Assembly: GCF_907164915.1 (NCBI RefSeq)
Contig: NC_061863.1
Location: forward strand, 44,303,382 to 44,367,381
Direction: 5' to 3'
Source: Impatiens glandulifera
Taxonomy: Eukaryota; Streptophyta; Magnoliopsida; Ericales; Balsaminaceae
Length of the DNA: 64,000 bases
A program made the translations under genes and the position numbers. Positions 33,801 through 43,782 of the stretch are shown piece after piece. A model generated the notes under the pieces. That model worked only from the letters and a program-made list of their open reading frames with translations. It was not told the origin of the DNA and did not search any database. Position 1 is the first letter of the stretch. Each line of letters starts with the position of its first letter.

Positions 33801-34087
33801 TGTCATTGATGACGCACTCTTCTTCTAGGAACCGATGGATTAAACGGTTTCTAGGTTCAATTGATTACTTAGAGTGTTAACAAATTAGGCAGATCTCATG
33901 TGACCGGAAAAGAACGCGGTTATAGGTTGAAGATGTGAACCGGTTACTTAGATAAATGTTCAAAGAATTGAGAAGACATGGTCATTTAAACTGAAATGAT
34001 ATTAAAGGTCAAAAGATAGCAGATAAAGGAAACCGATTATAAGATTCGGTACAGAGATAGGCATACAGAAACAATGTAAAGTATAGC

Positions 34088-34792
34088 CTATTCAAAAGAC
34101 ATTCTCCAGATTCGTTCTCTTGCCGAATCACTGTCTAGGATGTTTGAAGAGGAAGCCGGTGTGCCCGGTCCGAACTCTGGTCGGTACCCAAGAATCAGCT
34201 TGCTGATATGCGGTGCATACCCGAGACCTTTCTTGGTCAGCACCATATTCTTTAAGTTTTCCCATATGACCGATGACCAGTTGATGGCCGATTTGCAGAG
34301 AATGTGGGTCATGATGTTGTAGGTATTCCTGGAATACCGTTGATTAGGTGATTGACACAGAATTGACCGGGTCACGATTTCGAGCAGTAGCTGACCGTGA
34401 CTAGCAAGTTGGGTTTTTGGCCCAAAGTGTTCCACCGGAGAGGGGGTGGCCGACAGGTATTGCACGGTTTCAAATCCCGCACGGTCCTGAATAGTCGGAA
34501 AGTCAGAGAAACCTTCAGCGGGTAGACCGAATAGTGAGGCAAATTCATCCTCGTCGATCCAGAACGTATGATTTCTGACAGTCGAGACGATGTACTTCCC
34601 CCTGATGCAGGCGCTTCGAAAGAAGGCCTTGACATCGTCTAGAAGAATAGGACCGGCCTCTTCAAGAAACGGTTGAAGACCGGTTTCAGCAAGAGAGTCA
34701 TACATGAATTTCTGCTTAGTAGTGCAATCCCTTATGTCCGTGCAAGAGTTGAAATCGATGCATAGAAAGTTTCCCAAAGTTCTGCTCGGCAT
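34088..34792 (-). CDS. Inner accessory gene B, paralogue of A and C
   Basis: A 234-residue open frame starting MPSRTLGNFL, the ATG that follows the TATA box by about 90 bp; an upstream in-frame ATG at 34921 lies before the TATA and is unlikely to be used. Shared signature: IDF near the start, TGLQPFL (37-43), VKAFFRSA (54-61), FWIDEDEFASLFGLP, YLSATPSPVEHFGPKTQL, INWSSVIWENLKNMV and GYAPHISKLI. No signal peptide, membrane helix or enzyme motif is seen, so it does not look like an envelope protein despite its env-like position. The frame is intact. It lies between A and C on the same strand, with about 550 bp to C and 520 bp to A. Function unknown. Confidence 0.78.
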   Translation of the reverse strand: MPSRTLGNFLCIDFNSCTDIRDCTTKQKFMYDSLAETGLQPFLEEAGPILLDDVKAFFRSACIRGKYIVSTVRNHTFWIDEDEFASLFGLPAEGFSDFPTIQDRAGFETVQYLSATPSPVEHFGPKTQLASHGQLLLEIVTRSILCQSPNQRYSRNTYNIMTHILCKSAINWSSVIWENLKNMVLTKKGLGYAPHISKLILGYRPEFGPGTPASSSNILDSDSARERIWRMSFE

Positions 34793-34877
34793 GATTTCGG
34801 TATTTGAGAGAGAGACGGGATTCAAGAATATCAGATGTGATCTTGTGCTTTCGGATGTGATGAAATGAGTAGAGGAT

Positions 34878-34920
34878 GGCTCCTTATATAGGATCGGTTT
34901 TGGAGGGAAAAATCTGAGCA
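34878..34920 (-). promoter_or_regulatory. Own TATA promoter of inner gene B
   Basis: Minus strand CCTATATAAGGA at 34892-34881, with CGGTTTTGGAGGGAAAAA just upstream (34912-34895). The outer copy has TCTATATAAAGGG and the same GGTTTTGGAGGGAAAA block. The leader of about 90 bp ends in TCTCTCTCTCAAATACCG before the ATG. Confidence 0.65.
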
Positions 34921-35313
34921 TTGATGGTCAGTTTTGTTTTATTAAGGAAAGGAATCTTTACCTTTTCAAGGCGCATGGGGAAGTGGCAAATTTGCAAAGC
35001 CCTAGGTAAGTGTTGGTTGGGAAGTAACCAGTTTGGTTGGAAATTAAATGTGCGGGTGGTTGGGGGTTATTTCATTGATTGGAATTATCTCATTAAATGT
35101 ACTTGAACATAACCGAGATTAATTAGATAGATGCTGAAAATAACAGATACAATGCCGAAAATGGCTTTCAGGAACGATGAAGGAAACATGAAATCAAAGA
35201 AGACACAAATAAAGCCGAAGGAAACATAGATGAGGCCGAAACGATCAAACTTGAGTTGGACAAGAATACACCCGGTGCATGAAGCAAAACGACCGGGTGC
35301 AGGAAGGAGTGAC

Positions 35314-36063
35314 TTAGGGTGCAAAGGGGTTGACATCACCGTTGCGGTTTCTTCTCCTCCAGGCCCTCTCGAACCGCCTATAAAATGGGTCGGTTACTTC
35401 TTTGGTGAGCACCTGAGCTTGGTTTAAACCTTCGCCGGGACAGGTTGGGACTCCAAGCTCCACAAGGAGGCTGCTTATTTGAGGAATGAAACCAACTAAT
35501 CGGATGCCGATCATCCAGATAAGGGTGTCGAAGAGCACCCTAGACCAATTTACTGGTGTGCCGGTGATTATGGCCGCCATCATGTTGAAGTTCGAGACAC
35601 TGTAGGTGTTTGTGACGTCCCTACCAAAAATGCTCTTGCCGATCACGTCGTTGAGAAGCTGATATTCAGCTCTCAGACATGATTTTGCTCCATGGTCCTC
35701 AACCGGGTCGTTAGACCGAGAGAGGGCGACGCAGACTTCGGCTTTTACATCCCCAGGGATGTCCAGATCTGTGATCCCGTGCCTTGGCAGGCTATGAAAC
35801 CTTGCAAAGTCCCGTTCAGTGAAATCGAAAACAATGCCTCCCACCTTGGATTGGATGTGGGTATCAAAGTGGGGGGTGCCCCGAAACACTCTTGCATTGT
35901 GGAAGAACTCCAGAACGGAGTCCGGATAGATGGAGTGCTTGTCACATAGGAAACTTTGGAGGCCGGTTTCCTCCAAAGATTTTATCATCTTGTATATTTC
36001 ATACTGATCTGTGGAAGAACAGGATTGAAAATCAACCTGAAGGATGTTGGGAAACTGAGACAT
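35314..36063 (-). CDS. Inner accessory gene A, paralogue of B and C
   Basis: A 249-residue open frame starting MSQFPNILQVDF. The in-frame ATG at 36126 lies too close to the TATA-like box to be the likely start, and the outer copy aligns from MS. Shared signature: TGLQSFL (33-39), VLEFFHNA (50-57), IVFDFTERDFARFHSLP, ALSRSNDPVEDHGAKSCL, VNWSRVLFDTLIWMI and GFIPQISSLL. The C-terminal end is basic (FYRRFERAWRRRNRNGD). No transmembrane segment or catalytic motif is recognised. It is the first gene after pol, and the frame is open. Function unknown. Confidence 0.78.
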   Translation of the reverse strand: MSQFPNILQVDFQSCSSTDQYEIYKMIKSLEETGLQSFLCDKHSIYPDSVLEFFHNARVFRGTPHFDTHIQSKVGGIVFDFTERDFARFHSLPRHGITDLDIPGDVKAEVCVALSRSNDPVEDHGAKSCLRAEYQLLNDVIGKSIFGRDVTNTYSVSNFNMMAAIITGTPVNWSRVLFDTLIWMIGIRLVGFIPQISSLLVELGVPTCPGEGLNQAQVLTKEVTDPFYRRFERAWRRRNRNGDVNPFAP

Positions 36064-36577
36064 TTTGTGCCTTAGTGAGAGGATGTTCTTGTGACTTGTG
36101 AGTGTTGTGGTGGACGTTTGCTTCACTTAAATACTAGATTAGGGACTATCCTATTGTCCAGGCATTAAATGGGATGACATGTATTAACTGCAGGATAAGA
36201 GATATTGCATGAAATAGGCATGTTTGCAGTCTAGGTGTTGGTCATAGGCCTGGACTGTGAAAGATATCAAAAGATCTTCACGTCTTTTTAGGCGCGACCA
36301 TGTTACTCTGAAAAGGCAATATTTCAGGACAGATATCTACAAGCATTGATAGTTGTTCCACTTCTGTGTGAAGTTCAAATAATCTAGAATGACCTGCTTC
36401 CAAACCGGTCAGTCATCAGTTGTTCATCCCGATGCGGTTATTTGGTGCATGCACCAAGTAGCCGGTTGGTTTACTCTATCTGATAGACTGGGCGGTTCTT
36501 CCACAAACACCCTGAAGATTCGAAGTTCAACAGTTTAGGAAGAATTATCGGTTTTGTCTGTCTGAACCGGCTTCCCT
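36064..36577 (-). promoter_or_regulatory. Spacer between pol and gene A, with a TATA-like box
   Basis: No coding frame. On the minus strand CTAGTATTTAAGTG (36137-36124) is about 65 bp before the gene A start; the outer copy has CTAGTATATAAGT in the same place (49096-49084). The roughly 450-bp spacer is well conserved between the two elements (for example GAAAGATATCA, CTTCACGTCTTTTTAGG), as expected of a promoter or RNA element. Confidence 0.55.
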
Positions 36578-39500
36578 TTAAGCATCCTTTGGAAGGATTT
36601 GGCTAATATCGGTTAAGCCGAGAGTAAGCCTGAATTGAGAAAACTTAGCTTCCTGTAGCGGCTTTGTAAAGATATCGGCTACTTGTTGATCGGTCGGTAC
36701 GTATTCCAGCCGGATATGCTTCAGCGTGACATGCTCCTGAATGAAGTGATGCCTTATGTCGATGTGCTTGGTTCTGGAGTGGAGAACCGGATTGTAGGTG
36801 ATCGCTATGGCACTCGTGTTGTCGTAGAAGATCGGGGATTCTTCGGCTATGACACCGAAGTCCTTCAGCTGCTGTTGGATCCAGAGGAGTTGAGAACAGC
36901 AACTTCCGGCCGCCAGGTATTCAGCTTCTGCAGTGGATGTGGCCACAGATGTCTGCTTCTTGCTATGCCATGAAACGAGCCGGTCACCAAGGAACTGACA
37001 TGTTCCGCTGGTGCTTTTTCTGTCAATCTTACATCCTGCATAGTCTGCATCTGAATAACTTGTTAGATTGAAGGACGAGTCCTTTGGGTACCACAGACCG
37101 ACATCAGGTGTGCCCTTTAGATACTTCAGTATCCTCTTTGCGACTGTGTAATGGGATTGCTTTGGATTTGCTTGGAATCTCCCACACACACCAACTGGAA
37201 ACATGATGTCCGGTCTACTTGCTGTCAGGTACAGTAGGGAACCGATCATGCCCCGGTATGCAATCTGGTCTACCGATTGTCCCTCATCATCTTTGTCCAA
37301 CTTAACTGATGAGCTCATTGGAGTAGCCGCCGAGGAGCAGGTGTCCATACCGAATTTCTTTAGCAGCTCCTTGGTATATTTAGGTTGACTGATGAATGTT
37401 CCTTCTTTGAGTTGTTTGACCTGAAGACCTAGGAAGAAACTTAATTCTCCCATCATACTCATCTCAAACTTGTCAGTCATCATTTTTGAAAACTTGTCAC
37501 ATAGCTTAGGATCGGTTGAGCCAAAAATGATATCATCTACATAGATTTGAACAAGTAGGATATGTTCCTTCTTTTCAAATTTGAACAATGTCTTATCCAC
37601 TGAACCGATGGTGAAATCATGTTCTAATAGAAATGCGGTTAGTGTATCATACCAGGCTCTAGGTGCTTGCTTTAGACCGTATAAAGCTTTATTCAGCCGG
37701 TATACGTGGTTTGGAAATGCAGTATTTTTGAAACCGGGTGGTTGTTCAACATACACTTCTTCACGTAGGTCACCGTTCAGAAATGCACTTTTAACATCCA
37801 TTTGAAAAACCTTAAAGTTTTTGAAAGCAGCAAATGCAAGGAAAATCCTAATGGCTTCAATTCTGGCTACAGGAGCAAACGACTCTTCAAAATCAATGCC
37901 TTCTTCCTGTTTGTAACCTTGAGCCACTAATCTGGCTTTGTTCCTCGTGACCAAACCGTCCTCATTGAGTTTGTTTCTGAATACCCATCTTGTTCCTATG
38001 ACCGATTGGTCTTTCGGTCTGGGAACTAGGTACCAGACTTTACTACTCTCGAACTAGTTTAGCTCTTCTTGCATTCCCAAGATCCAATCCGGATCTGACA
38101 ATGCTTCATCTATTCTTTTCGGTTCAATTTGGGATATGAAAGCAGAGTTAAAATATCCTTCCAGAAGTTGACTCCTAGTTCGAACAGGTTCTGAAGGGTC
38201 ACCTATAATTTGCTCAGGAGGATGTTTACTGTTTCTTCTGAGATTCAATTCAGGGATGTCTACCAAATTACCGGTAACTTGACCAAGGCTAGACATGTCG
38301 GTAGGCTGAACGAGATTGTCAGACCGACCGACTCCCTCGGATTGGACCGAAGTGTCAGCTTCCTGTTGTGGAACAGCTTGATCCGGCTGGGTATCAATAT
38401 TACCCATTTGGTCATGGACAAACCGCCTGAAGACCGGAGTCTCATCTTCACTATCAGAATGAATATCGTTATTTTCCAATCTGTTGTGTAGATCAAAGCA
38501 TGAAGCAGTATTGCTTTCAACCGATTCATCGAAAACAACGTGAATTGTTTCCTCCATGGTTGCAGTTCTATTGTTATATACTCTATATGCTTTACTTACT
38601 GCCGAATACCCTAACATGATGCCGGTATCGGTTTTTGCATCAAAAGCGGTGAGTTGGGTTTTACCATTTATATGAATATAACATTTACAACCGAAAATCC
38701 TGAGGTACTTGAGTTTAGGAACTCTGTTAAGATAAACCTCATACGGTGTTTTGTTGTGAAATCTATTTATTAAAGACCGGTTTTGTGTATAGCATGCAAT
38801 GTTGATAGCCTCAGCCCAAAATTTCCGAGCAATGCCGGAGTCGGCTATCATGGACCGTGCGGCTTCCTTGAGAGTCCGGTTTCTTCTCTCGGCCAGGCCA
38901 TTTTATTGAGGGGTTCTAGCACTAGACAACTCGTGTCTAATGCCGGATTCATCAAGATATGCAGTTAATGTACTATTGGTAAATTCGGTACCTCGATCAC
39001 TTCGAATGCTATTAATACGAGTTGATTTTTCATTTTGCAAACGCTTAAGGAGTGTGATCAGGTTTGATACAGTTTCATGTTTAGATGGTAGAAATATTAC
39101 CCATGTATATCTAGAATAATCATCAATAACTACCATGGTGTAGAGCATACCTCCTAGGCTGATGACCTGAATTGGTCCAAATAAATCCATATGAAGAAGG
39201 TCTAAGCATCGGCTAGATTGAATATTTCCTTTACTCTTAAAGGATGACCTAGTTTGTTTACCCATTTGGCATGCTGAACAAACCTTATCATGGTTAAATA
39301 CTATATTAGGAATACCTTCAACTAGCTTTTTACCGCGAATGTAGTTTAAGGTTTTCATGTTTAGATGGTTGAGTCTCTTATGCCACAGCCAGGTTTGATC
39401 AGTCTTAGCTATCATGCATATAGGATATTCTACTCTGCTTTTCCAGTCTACCTTGTAAATGTTACCTATCCTATTTCCGGTTAGTAGTACGATACCTTGA

Positions 39501-39853
39501 GAGTTCTTAACTAAGCATGCATGTTTAAGGAATTCTACCGTGTATCCGGCATCACACATCTGACTAATACTAAGTAGATTAAAACGTAGGTTTTCAACTA
39601 GAAGTACATTATCAATAGTTAGATTACCATGGACAATCTTACCCTTGCCCACAGTTTTACCTTTTGAGTTGTCACCGAAGGTAATTAGAGCACCGGTTAC
39701 TGATCTGATGTCGGTTAGCAAATTGCTATTTCCGGTCATGTGCCTGGAGCAACCGCTGTCCAAGAACCATTCGGAGTTTCCTAGCCGTTTCTTTGGATCC
39801 TGCAAAATGTACATATTTACAACTGTTTGGTACCCACATTTACTTGGGTCCAC
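36578..39853 (-). pseudogene. Inner copia pol: protease, integrase, RT, RNase H
   Basis: Frame opens with GTG at 39853 in a frame different from gag. Protease core WFLDSGCSRHMTG; integrase HHCC (WHKRLNHL ... CSACQMGKQ) and DDE region (LLHMDLFGPIQV, IDDYSRYTW, IRSDRGTEF, NGLAERRNRTLKEA); RT block [20 protein letters not shown] with YVDD near 37540; RNase [22 protein letters not shown] and the KHIDIRHH end. Two stops interrupt it: TAA at 38905-38903, a sense codon in the outer copy, and TAG at 38056-38054, shared with the outer copy. Domain order (integrase before RT) marks Ty1/copia, and motifs resemble Sirevirus. It would make the copying and insertion enzymes. Confidence 0.93.
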
Positions 39854-41340
39854 ATGCGATTAGTCCCTTGGGTACCCAAACTTTGATAAACCGGACGGTC
39901 TTCTTTGCTAGGGTTTTAACTTTCCTTTTGACACTTGGTCTCGTGTATTTCGGTTTTCCTTCAAATGTCCTAAATGGTGATGGTCTTTGGTTCGGTGATC
40001 TATGGTTTGACCTACGCGGTTCAGGGAAGTTTTTCTTATATCTGAGGATTTCGGCTTTTCTTTTTACAGGGTCAAGCCATGAATCGGTTGGACCAACATA
40101 ATCGTATTTTAGCTTCTCTTCCCTATAGTATGCGGTCTCCTCTTCTTCAGCTGTCCAGGTGCTCTTAAGAAATTTTATAAAAGGAAGGTTTCCTTTTGTA
40201 AGCCGTGCTTTCTCTATGAGTTTTCGGTCTTTAGAGCTATTCCCTGTGTATCCAAGGCCACGCTTACAACGAGGATGCCTATAGTGTTTATTCATATTCT
40301 TTACTATATCGCTAGATCTCTTATAGGCGGCCATCTTATATTGAAGTCTGGCATTTTCTTCCTTGGTTAGTTCTTTAGGCGGTTCACTAGGTTGTTTGGT
40401 CTTAGGATCTAACTCGGTTTCTATAGTATGGGTATCATCAGATTGTATGACCTCCGGTTCGGTTATGATGGGTACCTCTGATTCAGTCGGGATGGGTATT
40501 ATGGGATCGGTTCTGATGTTGAGGTGCTTAGGTAGCATGGTCAGTAGGTTCTTATATTCTTCTACCATGTCATTCAATGCATTGTATAATTCATCCTTAG
40601 TAAATTCCTCACAAGGAGAGTCAAATACCTGTTCCTCATTGGCCATGAGACATGTGAGTTCATCGTCACTATCACTGCGAGCCCATAGACTTCCTCCATC
40701 GTCGGCTATCAGTGCTTTCGGTACCTCACTTCCTTCACCGGCTTGTTGGTAATTGTTTCTGTCATTTTGATATTCCGGTTTCTGGGTATCCCTCCTTGGT
40801 TTCCTGCATTCCAACTTAAAGTGTCCCAAACAGTTACAGTTATAGCATCTTACATTGGATTTGTCACCATAGTAGTTGTTTGTCGGTTGGCTCCTTTTCA
40901 TGAACCTCCCAAACTTCTGTGCAAGAATTGCCATGGCATCCTCAATAAACTGTTCGGCGGTTCTGATCGGTGCGGGTGCAGGAACCAGTATCGGTGCAGG
41001 TGTAGGAGCTGGTGCAGCCGGTTCTGTAGATGTGATTAGTGCTCTGGTTGATGTTGAGGCCGAGACTTCCTCTTCAGTCCTAGATTTCATTTCGAACTCG
41101 TATGCCTTTAGATCTTCGAATACGTCATATAGTTTCATCTTATGTAGGCTCTTTGATTCCCTCATTACCATTGTCTTTATGTCCCAGGCACTTGGAAGAG
41201 ATCTCAAAGCCTTCATAACTACCTCTTTGTTCTCATACTTCTTGCCCAGAGTTGCTAGTTCATCTAACACACCAGTGAACCGGTCACTGTATTCCTTCAT
41301 AGTTTCTCCTGGTTTCATTTTGATGCTTTCAAACTTCTGT
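39840..41340 (-). pseudogene. Inner copia gag, N-terminus deleted
   Basis: Open from the deletion junction (41340) to TAA at 39842-39840. Contains MKPGETMKEYSDRFTGVLDE and LRSLPSAWDIKTMVMRES of the copia gag (UBN2-like) domain, a Pro/Ala stretch (PAPTPAPILVPAPAPI), and a CCHC knuckle, CYNCNCLGHFKLEC. A long C-terminal region is basic (KRKVKTLAKKTVRF). About 110 N-terminal codons present in the outer copy are lost, so it cannot start normally. The end overlaps the pol frame by 14 bases. Confidence 0.88.
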
Positions 41341-42626
41341 GGGCCGGTTAGCGCGTCTCACTCAAAGGGTGGTGATTAATCTGGTTAGAGATTAACACCG
41401 GGGTTTCAATACTACACAACCTGTCACAAACCCTTGAACTAGGTTCAAGCGCGGAAGAGGTTTGCTTTCAGGTTGAAGCGGTACTCTTGTATGATAGGCA
41501 CGGTCGGTTTTGGATGATGAAGATTTGGAAATGGTGGGTCGGTTTCGGTAATCTGGATATTCGGTATGGTTAGTATAGAGTCGGTTTGGAGCGGTGTGGT
41601 TAAGTTAATCGGTTAGATAATGAAGCCGGCAGAAAATAAATAGCAAGACAGATTTTATGGATGTTCGGAGATAAAACTCCTACGTCACCCCTTCCTCTCG
41701 AAACCGCGAGAAGGATATTCACTAAGGAATACAAATACAGGCCGATCGAGACTTATTTCCTGCTCGATAACACTTTTACAATTTACACCGAAATTGTAAA
41801 ACACACTTTAACTTTCAACACTTAGGCTTTCTAGAACAGCACACTCTTATCACTTGTAATAAATGCTCTTAATATCACACTGTTGTCTCTTAATGTCCCG
41901 CTTAAGTCACTGCATTTACTCTTCTTCAGCTACCCCTTTTATAGGTGAAATATGCCAACGGTCATATTTCACTGCCTTGAATCTGATTGGCTGATCAGAA
42001 GTGCAGTGATTCAGTGTTTCAGAGGTTCAGACCTGCGGTCGTTTCCTCAGACCTGATGGTCAATCTTAGACCTGGTATTATGTCTCAGACCTGGCGGTCT
42101 GTTCATCCGGTGTGTAAGACAAACCTGCCGGGTTTGTCTTTTACTTGATATATGCACTGTCTGTTTGGACAGTTGTCTGTACTTGGAAGATTTCCTTTCT
42201 GGCTTATCCCGAAGTAGAAGGATCCGATAGTACTGTTTTCTGCAGCCTACAGTCTTTCCTCAGACTTGCATGGATATGGAAGTATTCAGTCTGCTCCTTT
42301 GGTATCATTTTCAACAGATACCCGAATTGTCTTCTTGTACTGGTCGGTCATTTGACTTGGCTGAATGTCTTTTGGTAGTGATGTAGCCGGACTTCTTCCG
42401 GTTATTCTTGTCTTGTGGATGATCGGCTGTTTGATGATTCCGGTTTTGAGCTTTGACCGATCCTTTCTTTGTGCGGTCACGTTCCGAATACTCTTGATCG
42501 GTTTGGTAGCTTGACCGGTTAGGTTTCTTTAGTTGGTTCTCTTGTTCATCCGGTCCGGTTCCTTGTTCCTACATGGAAAGTTTATTTAAGTTAGGTTTAT
42601 TTGAACCGGTCTGAATTTATCTAACA
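41341..42626 (-). repeat. Inner element 5' LTR, truncated and mosaic
   Basis: Lacks the first ~38 bp next to gag. Its first ~60 bp (GGGCCGGTTAGCGCGTCTCA, CTCAAAGGGTGGTG) match the outer 5' LTR rather than the inner 3' LTR (GGACCGGTTAGCGGTTCACA); from about 41415 it is mostly inner-type. Ends ATCTAACA, followed by GTAAA. Confidence 0.85.
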
Positions 42627-42631
42627 GTAAA

Positions 42632-43456
42632 TACACACTTCAACTTAAGCACTTAAGCCTTTTCTAGAGAGAGAACATAATCTTATCACTTGTAAATTAA
42701 TTGCTCACCGTGTTCTATAGAATCTCTTGTGTCTCCCATTTACTCCTCTTTAGCTGCTCCTTTTATAAGTGAAATATGCCAATGGTCATATTTCACTTCC
42801 TTGAATTTGATTGGTGGATCAGAGGTTCAGTGATTCAGACCTGGCGGTCAACTTTTTAGACTTGGCGGTCAACCTCACAGAGTTGGCAGTCTGTTCTTCC
42901 AGTATATAAGACAAACCGGCTAAATTTGTCTTTTACTCAATGTGGTAACTGTCTGTTAGACAGTTGTCTGTACTTGGAAGATTGCCTTTCTGATTTATCC
43001 TGAAGTGGAAAGATCTTGTAGGACTGTCTTCTGCAGCCTGCAGACTTTCCTCAGACTTGTATGAATATGGAAATGTTCAGTCTGTTCCTTTGGTATCATT
43101 CTCAACAGATACCTGAAGTATCTTCTTATGCTGGTCGGTCATTTGACTTAACCGGATGACTTCCGGTGTGATTGGTTTAATCGGACGGCTTCCGGTTATT
43201 CCTTTGCTTTCTAGCTGATCGGCTGTCTGGTGTTTCTGGCTTTTAGTTTTGGCCGATCCTTTCTTTGTGCGGTCATGTTCCGAATGTTCCTGGTCGGTTT
43301 AATAACTTGATCGGTTAATCTTCTTAACCGGTTCATTTGTTTGACCGGTCCGGTTTTCTCAAGCCGGTTGGTTATTTTGACTGGTCCGGTTCTTTGTTCC
43401 TGCATGGAAGGTTTATTTGTGTTAAGTTCTGTTGACCGGTCTAATTTTATCTAACA
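42632..43456 (-). repeat. Outer element 3' LTR, second segment
   Basis: Continues the outer LTR after the inner insertion and ends TCTAACA at 43456. It pairs with 55135-55959 with about 20 differences by eye. The polypurine tract follows at 43457-43470. Confidence 0.9.
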
Positions 43457-43782
43457 ATTTCTCCCTTTTTGATTATTTTATTTAAAATTATCAAAATTAT
43501 GTAAGATTGCAAACATATGCCAGTTCTTTATTTCACCGGATTTTTGAAACTGACTTGGGAGAATTTTTCGAAAAATTTGGAAAAATTTTGAGAAAAATCT
43601 AATCTTTTATCTTATCAATTTCTCCTTTTTTGATTATTTTATTTAAAATTATCAAAATCATGTAAGATTGCAAATATAGGCCGGTTTCAAAAATAACTTT
43701 ATATATATAAAAGTAACCGAAATAAAAGGGAAAATATTATATCTAGAAACCGAAATAAACATAGAGAAAGAAAAGAGAGCCT
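43457..43782 (-). other. 3' spacer of the outer element with a duplicated polypurine block
   Basis: Non-coding. The polypurine block next to the LTR is repeated at about 43615-43665, as in the inner element. Confidence 0.6.

Larger units (their letters stand above)
29266..42626 (-). mobile_element. Inner Sirevirus-like copia element, inserted in the outer 3' LTR
   Basis: A 13.4-kb element of the same family. GTAAA is duplicated at its edges (29261-29265 and 42627-42631). The 3' LTR is complete (29266-30589, 1,324 bp). The 5' LTR lacks its gag-proximal end, because a deletion at 41340/41341 removed the start of the LTR, the primer-binding site and the N-terminal gag codons. Gene order is as in the outer element, and most frames are better kept: gag is open to the junction, pol has two stops, C has one, A and B are open. 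Without a primer-binding site it could not be copied by normal reverse transcription. Confidence 0.93.

Noticed and set aside
34088..34792. Accessory gene B as an envelope gene
   Set aside because: The position is env-like, but there is no signal peptide, transmembrane helix or glycoprotein pattern.
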